Below, piece after piece: positions 8,019-14,963 of a stretch of DNA of 36,274 nt. The translations under genes and the position numbers were made by a program. Position 1 is the first letter of the stretch, and each line of letters begins with the position of its first letter. The notes below the pieces were generated by a model. The model made no database searches and was not told the DNA's origin. It saw only the letters and a list, made by a program, of their open reading frames with translations. Source of the DNA: an uncultured Clostridia bacterium (GTDB lineage: Bacteria > Bacillota > Clostridia > Christensenellales > CAG-138); assembly GCA_946411635.1 (NCBI GenBank), contig CAMKES010000017.1:1-36274 (forward strand), in the 5' to 3' direction.

Positions 8019-8061
8019 CTCCAAAACAAAAGCACCCGCAAGGGGTGCTTTTGTTTTGGAG
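8019..8061 (-). terminator. Terminator of the five-gene tRNA operon
   Basis: A 19-base-pair perfect stem (8019-8037 with 8043-8061), with TTTTGTTTT on the downstream arm in the minus direction. It overlaps the encoded CCA end of tRNA-Cys. Confidence 0.85.
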
Positions 8062-8130
8062 GCGCCACCCGGAATCGAACCGGGGATGAGGGTTTTGCAG
8101 ACCCGTGCCTTACCGCTTGGCCATGGCGCC
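8057..8130 (-). tRNA. tRNA-Cys (GCA)
   Basis: Seven-base-pair acceptor GGCGCCA/TGGCGCC, anticodon loop CTGCAAA, T-arm CCCGGTTCGATTCCGGG, discriminator U and encoded CCA. Last gene of the Val-Asp-Phe-Gly-Cys operon. Confidence 0.97.
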
Positions 8131-8174
8131 GAATCCTTGTATGAAAAAGCGGCTTTTTGCCGCCTGATTTCGAG

Positions 8175-8250
8175 TGGAGCGGGAAACGGGGCTCGAACCC
8201 GCCACCTCAGCCTTGGCAAGGCTGCGCTCTACCAAATGAGCTATTCCCGC
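8175..8250 (-). tRNA. tRNA-Gly (GCC)
   Basis: Acceptor GCGGGAA/TTCCCGC, anticodon loop TTGCCAA, T-loop GGTTCGAGCC, CCA encoded; 76 bases. Confidence 0.98.
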
Positions 8251-8254
8251 AGGA

Positions 8255-8330
8255 TGGTGCCTCAGAGTGGACTTGAACCACCGACACAGGGATTTTCAGT
8301 CCCTTGCTCTACCAACTGAGCTACCGAGGC
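8255..8330 (-). tRNA. tRNA-Phe (GAA)
   Basis: Starts GCCTCGGTAGCTCAG, anticodon loop CTGAAAA, ends GAGGCACCA; 76 bases, CCA encoded. Confidence 0.98.
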
Positions 8331-8334
8331 AAAT

Positions 8335-8411
8335 TGGCGACCCGAAGGGGGCTCGAACCCCTGACCTCCAGCGTGACAGGCTGGCATTCTAACCAACTGA
8401 ACTACCGGGCC
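8335..8411 (-). tRNA. tRNA-Asp (GTC)
   Basis: Acceptor GGCCCGG with TCGGGTC (two G-U pairs), anticodon loop CTGTCAC, discriminator G, CCA encoded; 77 bases. Confidence 0.98.
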
Positions 8412-8417
8412 GCGTCT

Positions 8418-8493
8418 TGGTGGGAACAACAGGGCTCGAACCTGTGACCCTTTGCTTGTAAGGCAAATGCTCTCCCAGCTGAGCTATGCTCCC
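8418..8493 (-). tRNA. tRNA-Val (TAC)
   Basis: Acceptor GGGAGCA with TGTTCCC, anticodon loop CTTACAA, CCA encoded; 76 bases. First gene of the operon. Confidence 0.98.
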
Positions 8494-8517
8494 CTACGCA
8501 ACTTACGCGCGAAAAGT

Positions 8518-8546
8518 ATTATAAACGAAAGCCTTCCTTCTGTCAA
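8518..8546 (-). promoter_or_regulatory. Consensus promoter of the tRNA operon
   Basis: A perfect TTGACA (8546-8541), a 17-base spacer and a perfect TATAAT (8523-8518), 25 bases before the mature 5' end of tRNA-Val. Confidence 0.93.
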
Positions 8547-8622
8547 CGATTATTTTCGGGAAATGCAAAACTTTTTTTGTCTGCGGCGCGTGACAAAAAA
8601 CGCCGGAAGCGCAAAACGAGAC

Positions 8623-8651
8623 TTGCGGCGATCCGCTCCCTGCATTATAAT
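8623..8651 (+). promoter_or_regulatory. Promoter of guaB
   Basis: TTGCGG (8623-8628), a 17-base spacer and TATAAT (8646-8651), 40 bases before the ATG. The short leader has no room for a purine riboswitch. Confidence 0.8.
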
Positions 8652-8690
8652 AGGAGCAACAAGTTCGCATCGCGCAATAAGGAGGCAATC

Positions 8691-10199
8691 ATGGCAACGC
8701 TGCTTTCGGAACCTTCCCGTACGTTCAACGAATATCTGCTGATCCCCGGCTATTCTTCCTCGGAATGCATTCCGCAGAACGTCAGTCTCAGAACGCCGCT
8801 GGTGAAATACCGCCGCGGCGAAGAGCCGGCGATCTCCCTGAACGTTCCGATGGTCTCCGCGATCATGCAGGCGGTCTCCGACGACCATATGGCCGTCGCG
8901 CTTGCGCGCGAGGGCGGCATCAGCTTCATCTACGGCTCGCAGACGGTCGAGAACGAGGCGGCGATGGTCAAGCGCGCAAAGGACTACAAGGCGGGCTTCG
9001 TGAGAAGCGACTCGAACCTTCGTCCGGATATGACGCTTGCCGACGTCATCGCGCTCAAGGAGCGCACCGGGCATTCCACGATGGCGGTCACCGAGGACGG
9101 CACGCCGGAGGGAAAGCTCGTCGGCATGGTCACGAGCCGCGACTACCGCGTTTCGCGCATGGCGCCGGACACGCGCGTGGAGACCTTCATGACGCCGATG
9201 GACAAGCTGATCTGCGCGCCGGAGGGAACGACGCTTCGCGAGGCGAACGACATGATCTGGGATCACAAACTCAATACGCTGCCGATCGTCTCCGCCGACG
9301 GAAAGCTCTGCTATTTCGTTTTCCGCAAGGACTACGATTCGCACAAGCAGAACCGCGACGAGCTGCTGGACGCGCACAAGCGCTACGCGGTCGGCGCGGG
9401 CATCAACACGCGCGACTATGAAACGCGCGTTCCCGCGCTCGTCGAAGCCGGCGCGGACGTGCTGTGCATCGACTCGTCCGAGGGCTTTTCGGAGTGGCAG
9501 GCGAGAACGCTGGCATGGATCCGCGCGCGCTACGGCGAAACGGTCAAAGTCGGCGCGGGCAACGTCGTTGACGCGGAGGGCTTCCGCTTCCTCGCGGAGG
9601 CGGGCGCGGACTTCGTGAAGGTCGGCATCGGCGGCGGCTCCATCTGCATCACGCGCGAAACGAAGGGCATCGGCCGCGGCCAGGCGACGGCGCTGATCGA
9701 CGTGTGCAAAGCGCGCGACGCGTACTTTGAGGAAACGGGGATCTACGTGCCCGTCTGCTCCGACGGCGGCATCGTGTACGATCACCACATCACGCTCGCG
9801 CTCGCGATGGGCGCGGATTTCATCATGCTCGGCCGATACTTCGCGCGTTTCGACGAAAGCCCGTCGCGCAAGGTCAATCTGAACGGAACCTACTATAAGG
9901 AATACTGGGGCGAGGGCTCCGCCCGCGCGCGCAACTGGCAGCGGTACGATCTCGGCGGCGACAAAAAGCTTTCGTTTGAGGAAGGCGTCGACTCCTACGT
10001 GCCGTACGCCGGATCGCTCGCCGACAACGTCGCGCTGACGCTCTCGAAGGTCAGATCCACGATGTGCAACTGCGGCGCGCTGACGATCCCCGAATTTCAG
10101 AAAAAAGCGAAGCTCACGCTCGTCTCCGCGACGAGCATCGTCGAGGGCGGCGCGCACGACGTCATCCGCAAGGACACGAGCCGCAGCTTCCCGTCGTAA
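8691..10199 (+). CDS. guaB: IMP dehydrogenase
   Basis: Oxidises IMP to XMP with NAD+, the rate-setting step of GMP synthesis in the cytoplasm. The 502 residues are the normal bacterial length. A (beta/alpha)8 barrel is interrupted at about 100-215 by a pair of CBS domains ([21 protein letters not shown] and [18 protein letters not shown]), which in this family sense adenine and guanine nucleotides. The active-site loop is [12 protein letters not shown] with catalytic Cys319. The mobile-flap region follows near [15 protein letters not shown]. The start at 8691 has an AAGGAGG site; longer frames toward 8577 begin upstream of the promoter. It is a single gene with its own promoter and terminator. 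The opening [21 protein letters not shown] is longer than in E. coli GuaB, as in a clostridial subgroup. Confidence 0.96.
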   Translation: MATLLSEPSRTFNEYLLIPGYSSSECIPQNVSLRTPLVKYRRGEEPAISLNVPMVSAIMQAVSDDHMAVALAREGGISFIYGSQTVENEAAMVKRAKDYKAGFVRSDSNLRPDMTLADVIALKERTGHSTMAVTEDGTPEGKLVGMVTSRDYRVSRMAPDTRVETFMTPMDKLICAPEGTTLREANDMIWDHKLNTLPIVSADGKLCYFVFRKDYDSHKQNRDELLDAHKRYAVGAGINTRDYETRVPALVEAGADVLCIDSSEGFSEWQARTLAWIRARYGETVKVGAGNVVDAEGFRFLAEAGADFVKVGIGGGSICITRETKGIGRGQATALIDVCKARDAYFEETGIYVPVCSDGGIVYDHHITLALAMGADFIMLGRYFARFDESPSRKVNLNGTYYKEYWGEGSARARNWQRYDLGGDKKLSFEEGVDSYVPYAGSLADNVALTLSKVRSTMCNCGALTIPEFQKKAKLTLVSATSIVEGGAHDVIRKDTSRSFPS

Positions 10200-10209
10200 T
10201 CCGAATCAG

Positions 10210-10239
10210 AAAAAACACCCGGGTTTCCGGGTGTTTTTT
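10210..10239. terminator. Bidirectional terminator of guaB and gpx
   Basis: A 13-base-pair stem AAAAAACACCCGG/CCGGGTGTTTTTT with loop GTTT. It is symmetric, so it serves both convergent genes. Confidence 0.95.
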
Positions 10240-10250
10240 GCTGATGCCGG

Positions 10251-10793
10251 TCAGAGGATCTCTTCGACGGCCTTTCTGACGTCCGCCATATCGACGGTCG
10301 GCTCAAACCGCGCGACGACGGTTCCTTCGCGGTCGACGAGGAACTTCGTGAAGTTCCACTTGATATACGCCTTGTCGCCGAACTGCTTGTTGTTCATCTT
10401 CGCGAACTTTTCGAGCATGGCGTTCTTGATCCCCTTGCCGAAGCCTTCGAACGGCTTTTCTTCCGCAAGATACGCGAACAGCGGATCGGCGGTCTCGCCG
10501 TTGACGTCGATCTTTTTGAACTGCGGAAAATCCGTTCCGAACTTCAGCGTGCAGAACGAATGGATCTCGTCCTCGCTGCCGGGCGCCTGATTGGCGAACT
10601 GGTTGCAGGGGAAGTCGAGGATCTCGAATCCCTTGTCTTTGAATTCCCTGTACATCGCCTCGAGCGGCTCGTAATGCGGCGTAAATCCGCAGCCCGTCGC
10701 CGTGTTGACGATCAGAAGCACTTTGCCTTTGTATTCGGAAAGCGCCGCGTCGTTTCCTTTTCTGTCCTTCACCGTGAAATCATAGACGTTCAT
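10251..10793 (-). CDS. Glutathione peroxidase family protein (probably thioredoxin-dependent)
   Basis: Reduces hydrogen peroxide and lipid peroxides in the cytoplasm. It has 180 residues. The peroxidatic Cys35 sits in NTATGCGFTP, FPCNQF follows at 61-66, and the conserved Trp-Asn pair is in IKWNFTKFLV. Cys81 in EIHSFCTLKFG matches the position of the resolving cysteine of yeast Gpx3-type enzymes, so thioredoxin rather than glutathione is the likely reductant (inference). The ATG at 10793 follows AAAGGAATTG with suitable spacing; the TTG three codons earlier would leave no spacing to that site. It is divergent from a flavin reductase gene, with promoters back to back. Confidence 0.93.
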   Translation of the reverse strand: MNVYDFTVKDRKGNDAALSEYKGKVLLIVNTATGCGFTPHYEPLEAMYREFKDKGFEILDFPCNQFANQAPGSEDEIHSFCTLKFGTDFPQFKKIDVNGETADPLFAYLAEEKPFEGFGKGIKNAMLEKFAKMNNKQFGDKAYIKWNFTKFLVDREGTVVARFEPTVDMADVRKAVEEIL

Positions 10794-10853
10794 TTTTCTC
10801 AATTCCTTTCGCGATAACGACCGTTCTTTTTCCGATCACGCGCCGTTTTAAAC

Positions 10854-10882
10854 AGTATACCATACGGAGCCGGCGCTGTCAC
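10854..10882 (-). promoter_or_regulatory. Promoter of the glutathione peroxidase gene
   Basis: GTGACA (10882-10877), a 17-base spacer and TATACT (10859-10854). No obvious PerR or Spx-type box was found by eye. Confidence 0.8.
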
Positions 10883-10914
10883 GCTCGAATTTCTGCGTAT
10901 CCGGGCTTTTCTCC

Positions 10915-10943
10915 TTGCGAACGGTGCGGACTTCGGCTATACT
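10915..10943 (+). promoter_or_regulatory. Promoter of the flavodoxin-fold reductase gene
   Basis: TTGCGA (10915-10920), a 17-base spacer and TATACT (10938-10943), about 50 bases before the ATG. Confidence 0.75.
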
Positions 10944-10994
10944 GGATCCGACGGGACCCGGCGCAGAAGCGCGGCGGTCCGGAAAGGAAACGAT

Positions 10995-11681
10995 ATGAAG
11001 ATCCTGGTACTGAACGGCAGTCCCAAGCGGGACGCAAGCGATACGATGCACCTCACGCGCGCGTTTCTCGAAGGCATGAAGAATGCGGGGGAGCAGGAGA
11101 TCACGACGGTCCACGCCGTCGACAAACACATCGAATACTGCACCGGCTGTTTTTCCTGCATGCGCAACGGCGGTACGTGCGTGCTCGACGACGATATGCG
11201 TGAGATTCTCGAGGAGATTTTAAACAGCGACGTACTGCTTTTCAATTTTCCGCTGTACTGCTACGGCATGCCCGCGCCGCTGAAGGCGCTGGTCGACCGG
11301 ATCCTGCCGCTGAGTTCGATGCGGATGGAAAAGATCGGCGAACGCTATGAACACGTCGGGCAGGCGGATTTCTCGCATCTCCGCTACGTCATGATCTGCG
11401 GCTGCGGCTTCCCGAACAGCAAACACAATTTCGAGCCGGCGATCGCGCAGTTTGAACTGCTGTTCCCGGAGGGACGCACGATTTTTACCGTACCGGAAAG
11501 CCCGCTGTTCGGCGTTCCGGAGGCGGGGGAGGTCACGGAGCCGCGTCTTGCGCTCGTGCGCGAGGCGGGCAGGGTCTTTGCCGAAACGGGCACGGTCCCC
11601 GACGCATTGATCGAAGCGATCGGCACGCCGATGATTCCCGAGGAGGTTTATGCCGGCATGGTCAACGGCACGATGCAGTAA
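10995..11681 (+). CDS. Flavodoxin-fold NAD(P)H-dependent oxidoreductase
   Basis: A 228-residue FMN protein of the NADPH-dependent FMN reductase / iron-sulfur flavoprotein superfamily. Residues 1-18 hold the FMN-phosphate loop (MKILVLNGSPKRDASDT). YCTGCFSCMRNGGTCVLDDDM at about 48-68 is the short Cys-rich stretch seen in iron-sulfur flavoprotein relatives; it could hold a cluster or only structural thiols. FNFPLYCYGMPAPLKALVDR is the second flavin-contact region. The electron donor and physiological substrate are unknown. The ATG at 10995 has AAAGGAA before it. There is no terminator before the next gene (114 bases away), so both may be co-transcribed. Confidence 0.85.
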   Translation: MKILVLNGSPKRDASDTMHLTRAFLEGMKNAGEQEITTVHAVDKHIEYCTGCFSCMRNGGTCVLDDDMREILEEILNSDVLLFNFPLYCYGMPAPLKALVDRILPLSSMRMEKIGERYEHVGQADFSHLRYVMICGCGFPNSKHNFEPAIAQFELLFPEGRTIFTVPESPLFGVPEAGEVTEPRLALVREAGRVFAETGTVPDALIEAIGTPMIPEEVYAGMVNGTMQ

Positions 11682-11795
11682 CGGATCTCTTTTACACAAG
11701 CGACGAAGGCGTCGAACGAGCCCGCGCGCCGATGTCGGCGCGGCCGGGGAAGCGCTTTGCCGCGGCGGGACCGACCCGTATGACAAGGAGGAGCC

Positions 11796-12842
11796 ATGAT
11801 CGTTTTGCGGGACATGCTCGAATCGGATATCGAGGACTACGTGCGCTGGTTCACGACGGAGACCGAATGGTCGGACTGGGACGCGCCGTGGGAACCGGTC
11901 GATTCGACTGAAGAGGCGGAACGGGAAAGCTGGACGGCGTACTGCGGATCCGTCAAAGACCTTCCGCCCGACGCGCCGCGGCAGAAGTTCGAGATCGAGC
12001 TGGACGGCAGGCATGTCGGCTGGGTCAGCCGCTATTATGACCTCGATTACGTTGAAAATCCAGAGAAGATCCCCGCCGTCGGCATCGACATTCCGGAGCC
12101 GGACGCGCGCGGAAAAGGTGCCGGCACGGAAGCGCTCCGGCAGTTCATCGACTATCTCAAGGCGCACGGCGCGCGCCGCGTGTTCACGCAGACGTGGTCG
12201 GGCAACGTCCGCATGCTGCGCGTCGCACAAAAGCTCGGCTTCGTTCCCTATGCCCGTGTAAAGGGTATTCGCACAGTCCGCGGAAAGAAATACGATGCGC
12301 TGACGCTCAAGCTGGACCTGCTTCCGGAGGAGCGCATGGAGACCGAACGGCTGATCCTCGACCGGATCGAAGAAACCGACAAAGCGGACTATTTCAACAA
12401 CATCTCACACGACAAAAAGGTCCTCGAAACCTTTGTCTGCCGCTATGCGGAGTCGCTCGAGACGTTTGATTTTTCCGCTTATCTCGGACGCGACGATCTG
12501 TTTGCGATCCGCCTCAGATCGACCGGAAAGCTCATCGGGATCATCCTGTATTTCGACGCGAAGGACGGCGCATGCGAGATCGGCTACGGGATCGGCTCGG
12601 CGTACTGGGGCAGAGGATACGTGACCGAGGCGGTCAAACGGTTCCTTTCGTATCTGTTTGACGAAAAGGGCATGCGGCGCGTCCGCGCCTCGTACTTCAC
12701 GGGCAACGATGCGTCGCGCCGCGTGATGGAGAAGTGCGGCATGACGTTCGAACGTTTTTCCGAACGGGAGCTCGAATACCTCGGCGAGATGCGCGATCTC
12801 ACCTATTACGCGATCGACGAAAAGACCTTTCGCGCACCATAA
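11796..12842 (+). CDS. Tandem GNAT acetyltransferase (two domains)
   Basis: 348 residues formed by two GNAT folds in a row. Domain 1, about 1-178, contains VGIDIPEPDARGKGAGTEAL with the acetyl-CoA loop RGKGAG, then NVRMLRVAQKLGF. Domain 2, about 180-340, starts at METERLILDRIEETD, like RimJ/RimL enzymes that acetylate protein N-termini, and carries GYGIGSAYWGRGYVTEAV and NDASRRVMEKCGMTFE. Both acetyl-CoA loops look intact, so both halves may be active. The substrate is unknown: protein N-terminus, antibiotic or small amine. The start at 11796 is set by a strong AAGGAGGAG. It probably shares an mRNA with the flavin reductase upstream or has a weak promoter of its own. Confidence 0.85.
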   Translation: MIVLRDMLESDIEDYVRWFTTETEWSDWDAPWEPVDSTEEAERESWTAYCGSVKDLPPDAPRQKFEIELDGRHVGWVSRYYDLDYVENPEKIPAVGIDIPEPDARGKGAGTEALRQFIDYLKAHGARRVFTQTWSGNVRMLRVAQKLGFVPYARVKGIRTVRGKKYDALTLKLDLLPEERMETERLILDRIEETDKADYFNNISHDKKVLETFVCRYAESLETFDFSAYLGRDDLFAIRLRSTGKLIGIILYFDAKDGACEIGYGIGSAYWGRGYVTEAVKRFLSYLFDEKGMRRVRASYFTGNDASRRVMEKCGMTFERFSERELEYLGEMRDLTYYAIDEKTFRAP

Positions 12843-12852
12843 AAACGTAATC

Positions 12853-12882
12853 AAAAAAGCGCTGCTCTTGCAGCGCTTTTTG
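12853..12882. terminator. Bidirectional terminator of the GNAT gene and the Na/Pi symporter
   Basis: An 11-base-pair stem AAAAAGCGCTG/CAGCGCTTTTT with loop CTCTTG between two convergent stop codons. Confidence 0.93.
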
Positions 12883-12890
12883 TATATCGT

Positions 12891-14777
12891 TCAGTTGGAC
12901 TGCGGCGCTTCGGACGCCTGTGCGGCCGGTTCCGCTTTTCCGGCCGGTTCGTCTTCGACGGGCGGTTCGGGTTCCGGTTCGGCCTGCGGCTTCGTCAGCA
13001 GCGAGAAATACCGCTTGTGCGCGCGTTCGTACGCGGCGTTGAACGATTCGTCCCCGCCCGCGTGCAAACGCTCGAAGTACAGATGCTCGTGATCGGCGAG
13101 CTCGGGGTGAACGCGGACGACGGTCGCGACGCCGACGTTCGAGCAGACGTCGCCGATGCGGCGGAACTCGACCATCAGATCGGTGAACGTCGTATCGGCA
13201 TAGGAATTGCACTCGCCGATGCTCATGCGCTTCAGGTGATTCTTCCGCAGCACCGCGATGAGATCGCCCGCGACCTGCACGAGCGGTTCGATCCTTGCCG
13301 CGGCCTCGACGTCGCGCCTTTTGAAGGTCTGTTCCGTTTCGTCGAGGATCTGCATCAGCGCGCTTTCGAGGACCGCGAGCTCCGAGAGCGCGGCCGCGGA
13401 GAACGCCGTACCGTTCTTCTTCATGGATTCGGCGTGCGCTGCGACGTTGACCGCGTGGTCGCCGAGACGCTCGAATTCCGAGTTGACCTTGTAGTACTGG
13501 TTCAGGATCGCGACGTGGTTTTCGATCTGCAGATGCGGCAGGAACTCCACCATATAGCGGCTCACGCAGTCGGTGATGCGGTCGATCTCGTTTTCGTCCG
13601 CGAGCAGCGTCTTGTGCACGGCGGGATCGTATTTGCGGATCAGGCCGAAGGCGCGTTCGATGTTCGTGCGCGCGGCGGAATAGCTCGCAAGCAGCGTGTT
13701 GTAGCAGCTCTGCAGCGCGAGCGCCGGGGTATTGAAGAAGACGGGATTCAGCGCGTCGGTCACGGCCTTGAACCGGCTTTCCTTCGCGGGCTTGTCCTTC
13801 ACGATCTTTTTGCCGAGCGTTTCAAAGAGTCCGAGCATCGGAAGCATCGCGAGCGCGCACACGAGGTTGAAGATCGAGTTCGTGTTCGCGATCATACCGG
13901 AGTTCACGGGCGCGTTCCACAGATCGTCCAGAAGCCCGAGCTGATGCACGACCGTTACGCCGAGAAGCACCAGGATCGATTTGCCGAGATTGTACAGGAT
14001 GTTGATGATGCCGACGCGGCGCGCGTCGCCCTTCGAGCCGATGGAGATGACGATGGCGGTGGTCACGCAGTCGCCCAGATAGATACCGACGATGACCGAA
14101 TAGATCGACTTGAACGTCAGCATCCCGGTCGAGGAAAACGTCTGCAGGATACCGACGGCGGCAGAGGAGCTTTGCAGCGTGAACGCGACGCCCGCGCCGG
14201 TGACGTAGCCCAGGAGCGGGCTCTTGTCGAGCCCCAGGAACAATCCGTCGAACACGCCGGATTCCTTGAGCGCGGAGACCGCGCCCGTCATGTTGAGCAG
14301 GCCCGAGAACAGGATGCCGAAGCCGATCGCGATGTTGCCGACGGAGCGCGCGTTTCTGAAAAAGTTCGCCATGATCAGCACGATGCCGACGATCAGCGCG
14401 ATCGGAGCGAGCGTGGACGGCTGGAAGAACCGCAGCACGGACGAGCCGGAGGCGTTGATGTCGAGCAGACGGATGATCTGACCGGTGACGGTCGTGCCGA
14501 CGTTTGCGCCGACGATGATGCCGAGCGACTGGTGCAGCGTCAGGATCCCCGCGCCGACGAGACCCGCCGTGATCACGATCGTGGCGGTCGACGACTGAAT
14601 GAGCGCGGTGACCAGAAGCCCGAGCACGAACGCCGTCAGGGGGTTGTTCGTCACCCTGCTCATCGCTTTTTTCAGCGTGCCGGAGGAATTTTCTTTCAGG
14701 GAGTCGCCCATGAGCCGCATGCCGTACAGGAACATGGCAAGACCGCCCAGAAGCGAGATCACGTTAAAAACGTCCAT
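12891..14777 (-). CDS. Na+/phosphate symporter family protein with PhoU-like domain
   Basis: 628 residues. The membrane half (about 1-320) contains the two inverted Na/Pi repeats with their hallmark QSS motifs, QSSTATI at 61-67 and QSSSAAVG at 202-209, plus NVGTTVTGQ. It would move phosphate or another anion with sodium. Residues about 340-565 are helical and PhoU-like (FERLGDHAVNVAAHAES, FRRIGDVCSNVGV), as in many bacterial NptA-type proteins, probably regulatory or metal-binding. The last 35 residues are a low-complexity tail rich in Pro, Glu and Ala. The ATG at 14777 has a modest GAGGT site. It is a single gene with its own promoter and terminator. Confidence 0.93.
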   Translation of the reverse strand: MDVFNVISLLGGLAMFLYGMRLMGDSLKENSSGTLKKAMSRVTNNPLTAFVLGLLVTALIQSSTATIVITAGLVGAGILTLHQSLGIIVGANVGTTVTGQIIRLLDINASGSSVLRFFQPSTLAPIALIVGIVLIMANFFRNARSVGNIAIGFGILFSGLLNMTGAVSALKESGVFDGLFLGLDKSPLLGYVTGAGVAFTLQSSSAAVGILQTFSSTGMLTFKSIYSVIVGIYLGDCVTTAIVISIGSKGDARRVGIINILYNLGKSILVLLGVTVVHQLGLLDDLWNAPVNSGMIANTNSIFNLVCALAMLPMLGLFETLGKKIVKDKPAKESRFKAVTDALNPVFFNTPALALQSCYNTLLASYSAARTNIERAFGLIRKYDPAVHKTLLADENEIDRITDCVSRYMVEFLPHLQIENHVAILNQYYKVNSEFERLGDHAVNVAAHAESMKKNGTAFSAAALSELAVLESALMQILDETEQTFKRRDVEAAARIEPLVQVAGDLIAVLRKNHLKRMSIGECNSYADTTFTDLMVEFRRIGDVCSNVGVATVVRVHPELADHEHLYFERLHAGGDESFNAAYERAHKRYFSLLTKPQAEPEPEPPVEDEPAGKAEPAAQASEAPQSN

Positions 14778-14823
14778 ACAACGACCTCATAATCGGTAGA
14801 ATCGCAGAAAATCCAACAGATGT

Positions 14824-14853
14824 ACCATACCACGGGAGAACGCGATCCGTCAA
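14824..14853 (-). promoter_or_regulatory. Promoter of the Na/Pi symporter gene
   Basis: TTGACG (14853-14848), an 18-base spacer and TATGGT (14829-14824), about 45 bases before the ATG. Confidence 0.65.
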
Positions 14854-14879
14854 GAGACCGGCGCGCCGCGTTTTCGGTC

Positions 14880-14908
14880 TTTACGATTCGCCGTTTTTCT
14901 GCTACAAT
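14880..14908 (+). promoter_or_regulatory. Promoter of the lipase-YhhN operon
   Basis: TTTACG (14880-14885), a 17-base spacer and TACAAT (14903-14908). It rules out in-frame start codons upstream of about 14915 for the following gene. Confidence 0.75.
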
Positions 14909-14963
14909 CGACAATGAAATCAAACAGGAAAGGATCCCGCGCAAGCGGGCCGGACGACGACCC

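Noticed and set aside
7853-8065. Two identical 47-base repeats considered as a CRISPR array or insertion-sequence ends
   Set aside because: Only two copies, the spacer is 119 bases, no cas or transposase gene is near, and the unit is the tRNA-Cys end plus its terminator.
8652-8690. Purine riboswitch before guaB
   Set aside because: Only about 30 bases of leader remain between the transcript start and the ribosome site.
11682-11795. CGCGCCG/CGGCGCG hairpin in the gap between the flavin reductase and GNAT genes as a terminator
   Set aside because: No T run follows the stem on either strand.
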